Below, piece after piece: positions 26,266 through 36,359 of a stretch of DNA of 64,000 bases (position 1 is its first letter; every line of letters begins with the position of its first letter). The stretch is from Diphasiastrum complanatum (lineage: Eukaryota; Streptophyta; Lycopodiopsida; Lycopodiales; Lycopodiaceae), in contig CM055109.1 of NCBI GenBank assembly GCA_029204225.1, positions 48,506,599 to 48,570,598 on the forward strand. The letters are read 5' to 3'. The position numbers were made by a program, and so were the translations under genes. A model generated the notes under the pieces. That model was not told where the DNA came from. It saw only the letters and a list, made by a program, of their open reading frames with translations, and searched no databases.

Positions 26266-26680
26266 AGTTATGGACTTGGCTCATTACATTCGCCGCGTCC
26301 ATTTACATTTACTTTACTTTATGCATAAGCAGGCCTTGGGCCCTTTTTTATTCATTAGTGACACTTAGACTATATGGTCGGCCTTTGGCCTTATTACTGG
26401 AGAGTGGGGGCCTTCTTGGAGGGCGCACTATTTTCCCTCCCAGTTGGGCCCTAGCCACTGGAAGCTTCCTTTTAGGGCTTCCTCTTGGCTATAAGTAGGG
26501 AAACTGTGTCATTTGTTATTCAGCTGATGATATTGATCTCTCTCTTTAGTCTCCTTAATCTCTCTCTTTCCTGCTTTCTAGGGTTAAGTCTTGCTTATGT
26601 GCTGCTTTCATAGCTTACGTCTTGCTTATGTGCTGCTTTCATAGCTTAGCTTTAGATCAGTTGTGGCTTCATTCGTAACT
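26266..26680 (+). repeat. Left LTR (415 bp) with AGTTA...TAACT ends
   Basis: Starts AGTTATGGACTTGGC and ends ATTCGTAACT. The terminal five bases are inverted complements of each other, but the ends are AG...CT rather than the usual TG...CA. It is 28 bp shorter than the right LTR because of one indel in the segment after GCCTTTGGCCTTATTA. Confidence 0.88.
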
Positions 26681-26692
26681 TGGTATCAGAGC
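26681..26692 (+). other. Primer-binding site, initiator Met tRNA
   Basis: TGGTATCAGAGC begins at the first base after the left LTR and is complementary to the 3' end of plant initiator methionine tRNA. This fixes the LTR end at 26680. Confidence 0.9.
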
Positions 26693-27360
26693 ACTTTCCT
26701 GATTGCTGAATTTCAGATCTGATTTTCTGATTGGGTGCCCATTTTCCTTGCTGATTTTTCTCTCTTTGCTGAGGGCTTTCGTCTCTTTGCTTCAGCAACA
26801 TTCAGCATAGTTTGGAGGAGGGCTTGGCGGAGCTTTAGCAGATAGTTAGTGGAAGTACTTCCGCTAAATTTGGCGGCCGGAATTTTTTTTTGTTTTTTTT
26901 TTGGGCAGATTATTTCCAGCGCCCAAGTTCCAACCCTCCATCACCCATTTCCAGCTTGTTTGCAGGCTGTCCAGCGCCCAATTCCCTCATCTCTTTCGTC
27001 CGTTCCTCCTTCCATTTTCAGCCCTCTCTTCACTTTTGTTTGCGGGCTGTCCAGCCGCTTCATACTTGTCACTTTCGTCCGTTTTTGTCTCCGTTTGCAG
27101 CCATTTTTCACACCTTGTTTGCAGGCTGTCCATCGCCCATCCTCAACCAAATTTCATGAAATTCCGACTCCGTTTGATATTCCAATTTGTCACTTGCCTC
27201 CTGGCTGTCCAGCGCAGTTTTACAGCCTTCATTTTCACTTTTTTCGTTTGCTGATCGCTGTCCTTTCTTAGTTGTGATAATAGTGGTTTTAATAGACTAA
27301 TTTGGGGTGACGACAAGAGTCCGCTCTTTTAAGTTTTCGTCTATTCCTTCCACTATCATT

Positions 27361-28090
27361 ATGGCACATTCACCTACCCCGAGTGAAACTATTCAGGAAA
27401 ACTTATCCGATCAATTTCAGCGCATGGATGAAACCCTTTCTGGCCTCGTTCTTCACTTCGATATAGTTATGACCGACTTTTCTACTATGCAGTCACATAT
27501 TGATTCTTTACAGCCTCATGGTCCTGGAAAAGCTCCTGTCTGTCCTTCATTTGGGACTTCCCCTCCATTTGGATTTCCATCTTCTTCTGCTAGTCAGCCT
27601 GGTGGTGGACCGTTCATTCCACCTAACCCACCTCCTGGTTTCTTTCCACGTCCTTCAATTCCTGAGCCACACTTTGCTCGAGACCTTCGTGATAGGGTAC
27701 AACTTGCTACCTATTCCGGTTCCTTTGACGAGAACTTATTAGAGAATTGGTTTGCTAAGCTTGACACATATTTTCAGATCTACCCTAAGACTGATCCTCA
27801 GAAGATCCAGTTGGCTGCTTTACACTTAGATGGACGCCCGCCACGTGGTGGCAAGTTTATCGAGCTGATCCTGATCGAGAAGGGCTCCATATATGGCATA
27901 CCTTTCGTCGTGACCTCCGTCATGCTATGATTGATCCTCAGTGGCTCGACCGCCAACGTGATACATTCTGTAGTCTCACTCAGACCAGTGACGTTGCTTT
28001 TTATACAGATCAATTGATGGAGCTTTCTTATCTTTTCACAGATCTACTGCCCACTGAGCTTATTTCTCGTTACATTGCTGGGCTTTGTGG
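27361..28090 (+). pseudogene. gag of the LTR element, one frameshift
   Basis: Starts MAHSPTPSETIQENLSDQFQ with a helical N-terminus, a Pro/Gly-rich hinge (about residues 55-110), and the retrotransposon gag core (DRVQLATYSGSFDENLLENW, FAKLDTYFQIYPKTDPQKIQ, LAALHLDG). The frame changes near 27840, after which the core continues (MIDPQWLDRQRDTFCSL, LTDLLPTELISRYIAGL with one change). No zinc knuckle is seen. It would form the particle shell if intact. Confidence 0.75.
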
Positions 28091-30008
28091 TGTAGTAGTT
28101 TTCTACATCATTTCTCTGAAGCACTATGACATTATTTTTGGTGCAGCCTGATTCTCTTCACTTGGTACTGTTGCTGTGGATCTCTCTCAGCAGACACTTT
28201 CCTTTACTTATGCTGGTCCGCATCATTCACTTGTTGGTATTGATTTCTAGGGTGACGATCAGTTGGTTACCGGGAAGCAGTTCATGCGTAGCCTGCCAAA
28301 GGCTCAGGATGCAACTCTTCTTTCCATTCAGAGTACATCAGTTGCTGCTTCACTTTCACCATTCGTGGGTCCTCTTCCTTAGGTTGATGCTCCTTCGGAT
28401 TTACAGATTGTTGCTGTGTGCCTTGTGCCTATATGCCTTGATTCATAGATATTGTATTCAGTGGTCATTCCTGATTTCATTGAGGTTTCCTGCAGTCCAT
28501 GCCGATGCTATGGCTATATGGCATTCCTGGTTATTACATATAGCTTGGTTTTCATTTGGACCTGTTGATTGATGCTGGTTTTTCCATATTACTTATCGCC
28601 TATGGTGCCGATATCTCTATGATTATGCATGTGGCTCTCTATGTGTTCCTTGGATTGTTGCTCATTATCAGGCTTGGCATATCCTGATGGCTTGGGTTAT
28701 TGCCTCCGTTCCAGCTACTGTTTGTCCGGGTGATCTTCAGGTTCCCTGTCATTTCGGGTTGCTCCATATCGCTTGGTCTCCGATGCTGAGTTGCCACTTT
28801 GTTCTGGTGTTCCGAGACCATCAGGGTACCTTGAGAGAGTTCGGATGTTGCCGCCATATACTTGAGTATTGCTCATATGTGCTTTGATACTCATTCCCAG
28901 CTACACGTGGATATTGATCCGTGCTTGCTACTGATGTTGGGGATCCTGTTCCTCGTTCCAGTGCGTTTCTACTATTCCTCACTTGTGCGCCTGGTGTGTA
29001 CTTTGGGATTACACTTGCGGCCAGTTCCAATGGGTCATCCGATTCTCCATCTGTATTTGGTGTATCCTATGATGGATTGGTATGTCCATATGAGGTCTTT
29101 CTGGATGAGTTTTTCGGCTACAGTTTTTCAGTTGAGGCCTCTACTATTTCTAGATTTGTTGCTATTGTTTTTATGCATCATGTCTTTTTAGATGATGCAT
29201 TGATTTCTTGGACCTTCTGGAGCTTTTGGCATGCCGCTCTTCTCGTGATAGGGGCCTTGAAGGTACCGAGTGCCATTGCTACTTCTCATTCATGGGCCTT
29301 ATGGATACCTTGGGCTTTTGACCATGCTGGTGCACATTTCTCCATTTTTTTATCCTTTGTCAGGATGATCTCTTTATGACATGTTTCCTGGCATATCCGA
29401 TGCTACTATCTTTTCTTGGGGCACCTATATCACTGAGTTTGCACATATGGTTGATGGTTACATGTATGATGCGACTATTCACGATGAGTGTCCATCTCTT
29501 TTCCAGTTTCCTTATTGGCTTCCCGTTGCTGATGCAGTTCTACCTTCTCGGGCTTTTTGGATACCTTGGTATGATGTCCCTATCTTTTGGGCTGATCCTG
29601 TACTATACCTTGGCATTCCTGGTTGCTGCTTGATCTTCTTCTGGTTCCTTGGCATTCCTGGTTGTTCCATAGTGCTTGGTTTCAGATGACGCGGCTGAGA
29701 TGTTCCCTTCGTCGCCATGATGTTGATCCTGAGCTGTTCCCTTTCTTACCAGCTGCCATTCACCAAGTTCGCCTTCACCATAGTTGATGCTGCTGGTCCA
29801 GTTCGATGGTTGTCATGTTGAGGAGGCCACATGGGAGCCTATTGATGTCTTTTATCATACACCATCACTTGCGAATCAGGATCGTGCTCCTCCTGCACTT
29901 GTTGATTCCTCTACATCAAATGTTGCTCTAGTTGTTGATGCACCGGGGCTTGCTGCTGTTTGATCCAGTTTCTTTTCGGCAGTTGGGTTTCTTTTTTGTG
30001 CCGGGGAG

Positions 30009-30451
30009 AGTTATGGACTCGGCTCATTACATTCGCTGCGTCCATCTACATTTACTTTACTTCAAGCATAAGCAGGCCTTGGGCCCTTTTTTATTCATTA
30101 GTGACACTTGAACTATATGGTTGGCCTTTGGCCTTATTATTCATTATTAGGCCATTTGGACATATTACTGGAGAGTGGGGGCATTCTTGGAGGGCACACT
30201 ATTTTCCCTCCCAGTTGGGCCCTAGCCACTGGAAGCTTCCTTTTAGGGCTTCCTCTTGGCTATAAGTAAGGAAACTGTGTCATTTGTTATTCAGCTGATG
30301 ATATTGATCTCTCTCTTTAGTCTCCTTAATCTCTCTCTTTCCTGCTTTCTAGGGTTAAGTCTTGCTTATGTGCTGCTTTCATAGCTTAAGTCTTGCTTAT
30401 GTGATGCTTTCATAGCTTAGCTTTAGATCAGCTGTGGCTCTATTCGTAACT
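30009..30451 (+). repeat. Right LTR (443 bp)
   Basis: Same ends as the left LTR (AGTTATGGACTCGGC to ATTCGTAACT), followed by the TATTC duplication at 30452-30456. It carries 28 extra bases around 30140-30168 compared with the left LTR, plus scattered substitutions. Confidence 0.88.
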
Positions 30452-30456
30452 TATTC

Positions 30457-32254
30457 ACTGAACTAGAAGGCAAAAAGCCCGACCCTAGTAGTGGCTTGAC
30501 ACTAAAAGCCTATTGCAACTGACATATTTGAAAAATACTGAGTATTATGGGCTTTAAAACACTCAACAAATCACCTACAATAGGCCCCTAGCTCTCCAAG
30601 CTTCCAACAAACCGTAGTTAATGATGCAAATGATGCCAAACCCCACACAAATCTTATCTTGATACCAAATCTCACAAAGCTAAGCCAACAAAATCCTAAA
30701 GAAACCAAGTAGGCACCAAAATAACCACTTTATTAATCTCTTCTAATAGTACATAATAGCATGTGCCTAACATAAACACAAAAGAGCACTGTTGCACAAT
30801 TGGACTCAAATTTCACAAAGTTAACCCAACAAAACCCTAAATACACCAAAGTAGGCACCAAAATAACCACTTTATTGATCCTTCTAATTGTCAATAGAAT
30901 GTGCCTAACATAAACACAAAAGCACGATTTTGCATAGTAGCAAAGACAAGGCATACTTAAGAGGTCCTCCCTCTTAAGCTCCCACGCCCTCCTACCTCAA
31001 GCACCCACTTGACCCTAACCCTTCCTAATGTCGACACATGGCAAACTCCATGCACAATCGGCACTTGCCACTTGGCAGTACCCTGACACAGGGAAGCAAG
31101 TAGGTAGAAAGGGAAGTTAAGAGTAATAATATCAGTAATCAACACAAAGCTCTTGTTGGGGCTTTGCGAGATATCGACATTAGCATGTACCTAGCTAGAT
31201 CAAAGATCTACATTAGTGAATAAGTGTGAGGGATTTCGCACCTTGAGTGTGTAAGTCCAACCCGATGATCACATTGTTATTTGATCGAATTGTTGTTAAT
31301 AAAAGGACTTTAGGCCAATTGTGGGAATTACATGTCGCAAGGCAAGGCCTAATAGTCAAGTTGGTTAATAAAAGTGGGTTCCCACTCATTTTGAAATTCA
31401 AACAATAAGGGAGGTAGAAATTGGCCAATAGCCATTGAGGCCAAGTGCCGAACCTCTACCAATTTGCAACTGGATGTCCTTGCTCTTCATCTTTCTCCAT
31501 ATCTCATGTTTTTATACTATTTTGATGTTGTTTGGATTTGTGAATTGTTGGATTTGCTTGTTGTTTCTATTTTTGTGAGAGAAAAGAGAGAGAGGGAAAA
31601 GTAAGCTTGATCATGCTGATTGGGGTTAATGGATATTAGGGTTAATTGTGGAATCCAAGCATGAATGTGAATATGAAACTAAGAATTGCTCTCATGGGAA
31701 CGAACTACCGCGTGACATGTTAAAATCCTCTTCATCACTTGAATGCTACGCATGTGCTTAGGTTTAGGATTGAAGGTGAACAGGAAAGCCCCTGTAGCTC
31801 CTGATGTTAACGAGGGGAACACACTCATGAACTGACTATTACATATTCTTTGGTCAAATATTGAAGTCCTGTCTGGAAATGAAGTAAAATTAAGGAGTTT
31901 AATGTTCTTCAGAACTGTTCTAGAACATGTGTTCTAGACGTGTTCTGATTTCTTCTTGGAGGAAAATTTGTGTAGTCTAAATTGAATTCGTCATTTATGT
32001 ATATATTCTATTCTCCTTCAATCACACTACAGCCAGATATGCACTTGAAATTTATTAACCCTAACTCTGAAGGTTTACTATAAGTCAAATTTGGATCAAA
32101 CCTTTGCTTTACTGATATGGAGTCACTTGAAATGGTCAGGGGTATAATCAAAATCTGGCCTCGAGTGTATATTGTTGCTACTTCATACTTGTTCTCACAG
32201 AATGGGTTCAGATACGTTTCTTTCGGTTTTGACATATTTCTTCTGTGACTCCAG
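30457..32254. other. GLE1 intron, mostly unassigned
   Basis: Apart from the tandem repeat at 30660-30925 no feature stands out. Sequence just right of the LTR element is probably the upstream part of the antisense gypsy relic. The intron ends in TTCTGTGACTCCAG, a fair acceptor. Confidence 0.45.
30660..30925. repeat. Two-unit tandem repeat, period about 141 bp
   Basis: The block running from T(C/T)TCACAAAG to CCTAACATAAACACAAAAG occurs twice, about 141 bp apart. The units share AGTAGGCACCAAAATAACCA and CTTTATT. Several substitutions and small indels separate them. Confidence 0.8.
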
Positions 32255-32403
32255 GAAGAGGTGAGGCAAAGGCGGGCTTCATTAGAGACAGCATTGATGG
32301 AAGAAGTAGAACAATCATTAGTGAGGCTTACCCAGGTGATGAAAGATGAAGAGCACAATTTTGAAAATGCCCGTCGGCAAGACAAGCAGTACCAGAGATC
32401 AAT
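32255..32403 (+). CDS. GLE1: GLE1 exon (QYQR motif)
   Basis: Acceptor GACTCCAG at 32254, donor GTATGC at 32404. It encodes EEVRQRRASLETALMEEVEQ, SLVRLTQVMKDEEHNFENAR and RQDKQYQRS. It aligns by eye with Arabidopsis GLE1, where a helical segment ends in LQYQRK. It starts in phase 0 and ends with two bases of the next codon. Confidence 0.9.
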
Positions 32404-32489
32404 GTATGCAATCATTCTCCTCATCTTGGACATTGTAAGAGTTCTGTGTGTTGATTGAGAAGCTTAAATGTTGATGTTACAATGATCAG

Positions 32490-32661
32490 TGCAGAAGCAC
32501 GAGATAATTATCTATCAGAAATGCAACGCGATCATGAGCAGCGTTCTCAAGTTGAAGAACGTAAAATAAGGAAAGAAGTTGCTGCAGAAGAAGCCCGACG
32601 CAAAGAAATCGCTCTACGTGAAACACAGGAACGTGAACTTAAAGCACGGCTTGAAGTTGAG
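32490..32661 (+). CDS. GLE1: GLE1 exon (SQxEERKIR coiled coil)
   Basis: The acceptor is ATCAG at 32489, chosen over the nearby GCAG at 32494 because only it keeps the frame. Donor GTGAAT at 32662. It encodes AEARDNYLSEMQRDHEQRSQ, VEERKIRKEVAAEEARRKEI and ALRETQERELKARLEVE. The motif SQ(V/I)EERKIR followed by EEARRKE is the best-conserved stretch of plant GLE1 in this window. It ends in phase 0, leading into the 137-bp intron. Confidence 0.92.
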
Positions 32662-32798
32662 GTGAATTATGCTGCACTGTTATGATAGGTGTTCTTAGTT
32701 TGTATATATAATTGGGTCTAGTATTCATCATTTCTATCTGTTATTGATCTGGAAAAGATAACCTCATTCTGTTTTGATTTAATCGAACTGTTTTACAG

Positions 32799-33021
32799 GC
32801 TAAAATGAAAGCAGATCTCTTATTGCAAACAGAAAAGAGAAAGGCAGCAGCAGAAGCAGCAAGAAAGCAGCAAGCGGAAACAGCAGCAGCAGCTGCTCTG
32901 CGTCGTACAGAGGAAGAAAGAAAATCGAAGCAGGAGGAAGGACAAAAAATGAAAGAGTCAACTTTAAATCTAGCTGATATTGTTCTCAAGGAAGAAGGTT
33001 CTGTGGACATCAGTTTTACAG
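32799..33021 (+). CDS. GLE1: GLE1 exon (Lys/Glu/Ala coiled coil)
   Basis: Acceptor TTTTACAG at 32798. It encodes AKMKADLLLQTEKRKAAAEA, ARKQQAETAAAAALRRTEEE and KEEGSVDISFT, a charged single helix. Two overlapping donors exist: GTCCGT at 33022 and the consensus-like GTAAGA at 33026. Only the first leaves one base that fits the two leading bases of the exon at 38948, giving SFT-G-PKPRAAEK. Confidence 0.85.
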
Positions 33022-33359
33022 GTCCGTAAGAAATATTACCTCTTTGAGGAGTTTTAGAGTGAAACGGCCATAACATTTTCTTTGCATCATTATTAGTATC
33101 ATGCCCTTTCTGTATTTTTGGTATCAGCATTCCTGAATGGCATTGTCTTCTGTTGCCATTACTAATACAATCATTGCTAGGAGCCTTCAATTGAGAGGCT
33201 TTCTATGAAATGAGATTTTAAGAACCGTGTTGGTAGATGCAGCTATATTGTATTAGGAGTCCTGTTAAACCAGGTAGAGTAGATTCAAGGTTGCTGCACG
33301 TGACCTTGATTGGCACCCGATTCTGGTAGCAAGTAGAATTACCCCAGTCTCGACTTTAG

Positions 33360-35560
33360 CAACGCCGAAGTGTGGCTAGCACAAGCTACAAGATTATCTT
33401 GGCATGCACTAGTGCTTGAGGGAGACACCGTAGTTCTTACAGGTTCAGGTGCACGCAGATGGCGTTGCTTGTTTTGTGGTGCCACCTTTTGCAGCACGAC
33501 GATGAAGATCAGAGCACACTTGCTTGGTTTGACCCGGCCAGATGGGCGGACCATGGGCATTGCCCCATGAGTGGCAGTTCTTGCACCTGAGCGAGAGCGC
33601 CCTACTGAGCACATATGGAGGAGCAGTAGCAATGCCTGGGCCCAGGGTATAGATTGGTGGGCAATTAGGTTAAATTGGCACAGGATTAGGGGCTAGCAGT
33701 AGCGACGCAGGGCCATCACGACCTAGTTCATCAGCAACAAGCCCATCACGGCCTCCATCAACAACAGCAGTAGGGCCATCATGGCCTAGTCCATTAGTAG
33801 TAGGGCCATCAGGCACTTGGCCACCGTCAGCAGCAGCAACAGGGCCATAATCTACAGGAGAGGCTTTTCCATCATGGGAGTCAGTTGGGGGAAGGCCTAC
33901 TGAGGGTAGTGGCCCAGGTTCAGCAGAGACAGTAGTTCCTATGGCAGCTATGGGGTGTTGCAGCTTGTGATGCCACTTGGAGACCCCCCACACGCAAGGC
34001 TCTTCGTACTCACCATTTGAGAGAGAAGCATGCATAGATTACGAGAGAGCTCAACCCCATGTGACATGCGTGAGCCACATATGGTTGCTCTATTCTAGCG
34101 GATGGGTGGACTGATATTAGGCCCAGGCCTGTTATCACCATCTTGGTTTCATGTCCGCTGCTGGGCACTACATTTCTCAAGGGTGTGGATGTTTCCCGAA
34201 ATGGCATTGTTGAGTCGGGAGAGTTTATCTATGAGCCTATACGTGTAGTAGTCATTGAGGTGGGGGCACAACATGTTTTGCAGGTGGTCGCCGACAATGC
34301 TAACAATTGTGTGGCTATGGGTGAGCTTTTGGAGAGGGACTACCCTGATATCGTATGTACCCCATGTGCTGCACACTGCATCAATCTTTTGATGCATGAG
34401 GAGGCCTCCCTCCGGTTTCCACCATCACATCCAGTGCCATCTTCCTGGTCACATTTGTAACCAGGAAGAAGGGCCCTCACCATGTCCATCAGGACATATA
34501 GCCCGCTGGATCAGAAGAAGCCAGCACTGCCTGCCACTTCATCGTGTTGGAGTGGTGGCTTCGGGTTTAGGTTCTAGAGGATTGTTTTCGTAGGAAATAG
34601 AAACCAAAGGACCTAGGATCTTAACTATTCAATCACACAAAGCATTCCAAAGAGAAAGAGAGAGATGGCTGGTCGCCCTCTTGTAAACACTCGTAGAATT
34701 CCAAGAGAATAGCTATAATGCTTACAATTGTAAAATACAAAGGAAATGCACACAAATATATACCCTTCCAAATGACTATTTAACTTCTTGTAGATGACTA
34801 TCTAACTTCTCCTACAAGTTACTATTAAAATAAATAAGGTACCCCCATAAGTTGGGTCCTTAAATGTCAATAATAGGCCTTGAATAGCCACGAGCTACTA
34901 CCACCCCAAAAATGGGTCCAACTTAGCAAAGTCCAAGTTATAAAGGCCTGACTATACTTTTACCCATGGTTACACATGTCTTGACCTTTTGGGTCCAAGT
35001 AACCTATGGTTTTCTAAGCAATTCCATTTACATTCCAACAGTTTTTGAAAATGATTTCTGGCGACAGGACGGGAAGCTGGTTGAGGTCCTCAACGACCGT
35101 TTTTTGATGAGCGCATCTATATTTTTCTTGTAATCTGTTTTTTGCATTTGTTTCTAAAAGCTTATAGCATTGTTGAGTTGTTTTTCCTACAATGTAGTCA
35201 ATTATCCGAGAAAAGTGGGTTGACAGGTGGAATTTCTTCCACAAGCCCATACACGCAATTGCTCATTTGCTTCACCCTATGCGGGCTATTGGAGCCATAC
35301 GCACAGACGTCGTGCTTGTGGACAGCTGGAGGACATACACACATAATGTGTATCTAGGTTAGGGTTGTCCCCCAAGCACTCATTTAATTGTCAACATTTT
35401 GTTTGTGCTTTTTTGACGAGCGTTCATTTCGAGAATCTGACAATGTCCCGTCTTTGTGCAGGTCATGGCCCCTTGTTACACAGGATTGAGAGAGATGATG
35501 ATGCTGATAATGCTAGTTGTATCATTCATTCATAGACATACTCTGTAGATGCTTTCACGC
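33360..35560 (+). pseudogene. Second hAT transposase copy, decayed
   Basis: Same family and order as the intact gene at 746-4295. BED finger (SGARRWRCLFCGATFCSTT, then RAHLLGLTRPDGRTMGIAP, 33440-33567); DUF659 segment (VSCPLLGTTFLKGVDVSRNG, LQVVADNANNCVAMGELLE, CTPCAAHCINLLMHE, 34143-34400); exon-like block NDFWR at about 35050; and WVDRWNFFHKPIHAIAHLLH near 35216-35275 before a GTATCTAG/GTTAGG donor-like end. It is interrupted by a solo LTR (34589-35040) and by stops. It lies sense to GLE1 in the 5.9-kb intron. Confidence 0.82.
34589..35040 (-). repeat. Solo LTR, 452 bp, TSD GTTTT
   Basis: Minus-strand start TGTTGGAATGTAAATGG is typical of a plant LTR start. GTTTT at 34584-34588 and again at 35041-35045 flanks it. 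hAT coding sequence resumes on both sides (LEDCF before, FENDFWR after), so the block is clearly an insertion. The distal end read on the minus strand is CCTACG, not the usual CA. No internal element remains, so homologous exchange between two LTRs is the likely origin. Confidence 0.7.
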
Positions 35561-35589
35561 ATCGTTTCTTGTTTCTAGACTGAGAGTGC

Positions 35590-35806
35590 AGCAAATTGCT
35601 TAAGAGTCAAGGATCTGTTGTATCCATTGGAAATTCCCAGAAAAGGTTTACAAGCATTTCCATGGATTTTGTCACACATTTTCCAAGACCTAATAGGGGT
35701 AAATGACGTTATTAGAGTGATAGTGGATTACCTGATGAAAATGGCAACATTTATCTCAGTAAGTTGTGTAAAGGCCTTTGAGTCAGCTCATTCATTTGTT
35801 GAGTGA
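35590..35806 (+). pseudogene. Ty3/gypsy integrase scrap
   Basis: Reads LLYPLEIPRKGLQAFPWILS then DVIRVIVDYLMKMATFISVS and AFESAHSFVE. This matches the gypsy integrase run in gypsy1 (LMPLEIPERKWESISMDFV, IWVIVDRLTKMAQFIP, ASELAQLFVE). About 70 codons remain. Confidence 0.82.
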
Positions 35807-36355
35807 CTATTTCCATTTACGGTTTGCCCATGTGTTGGGTGACTGTGGTGGTTGATTCATAGGAGATTTTTGATTTAACAAAAATAGAGTGGACATTGAG
35901 CTTTAGCTTTAGCTTCCCTTTTTTACTTGCTACTATCTTACCAATTCGAGTCATCCTCCGTCGTCGTCGACTTCTCGTCCAGTTTCCGGTCCAGTGGATG
36001 GTCGACCTCTTGATGAGGAGTCTTTTGATGTTTTTGCACGCACACCTTTATTACATAAACATGCTTGCACTCTTCACGCTTTTGGTACACGACGATACTC
36101 CTATTGCTGATCTTCCTCCTGACCATTAGGTCCTTATGGGACCCAAGAACCATAAGTTGCCCTAATCTCTAAAAGGTTCCAGTAAGGGCCTCTAGAGTGT
36201 ATGTGTAGGGCTTTCATTTGCTCATTAGGTGCTTATGATCTGGTTTAGTTTTTCTTTAGTCACTACGTAGATTAGTCCTCTGCTATTGCTTGTAGGGCTT
36301 TAGCCATTGATTATATCAGGTGCTCGGGGGATTGATTGATTGTGTCTCTTATAGT
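35807..36355. other. GLE1 intron, unassigned
   Basis: An open frame at 35896-36129 has no domain I recognise. No repeat boundary is visible. Confidence 0.4.
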
Positions 36356-36359
36356 CATT

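Larger units (their letters stand above)
26266..30451 (+). mobile_element. LTR retrotransposon, gypsy-derived, scrambled interior, TSD TATTC
   Basis: A 4.2-kb unit with LTRs 26266-26680 and 30009-30451, a Met-tRNA primer site, and a polypurine GCCGGGGAG just before the right LTR. The interior has a gag (27361-28090), a fragment resembling the protease-to-RT linker (about 28150-28350; LVGIDF, GKQFMRSLPKAQDATLLS), about 1.4 kb of unrecognisable sequence with short internal duplications (CTTGGCATTCCTGGTTG twice near 29610-29660), and a chromodomain-like end (LVQFDGCHVEEATWEPIDVF, about 29795-29860). No reverse transcriptase or integrase core is present, so it would need enzymes from another element. 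Confidence 0.82.

Noticed and set aside
28126-29689. Long hydrophobic open frames that look like membrane proteins
   Set aside because: They come from T-rich, scrambled interior sequence of the AGTTA element; another frame there matches a gypsy pol linker.
32495-32661. Acceptor GCAG at 32494 for the GLE1 exon
   Set aside because: Phase mismatch with the preceding exon; the acceptor at 32489 keeps frame and the conserved AEA...L residues.
33026-33031. GTAAGA as the donor of the GLE1 exon starting at 32799
   Set aside because: It leaves two bases, which does not fit the two leading bases at 38948; GTCCGT at 33022 does.
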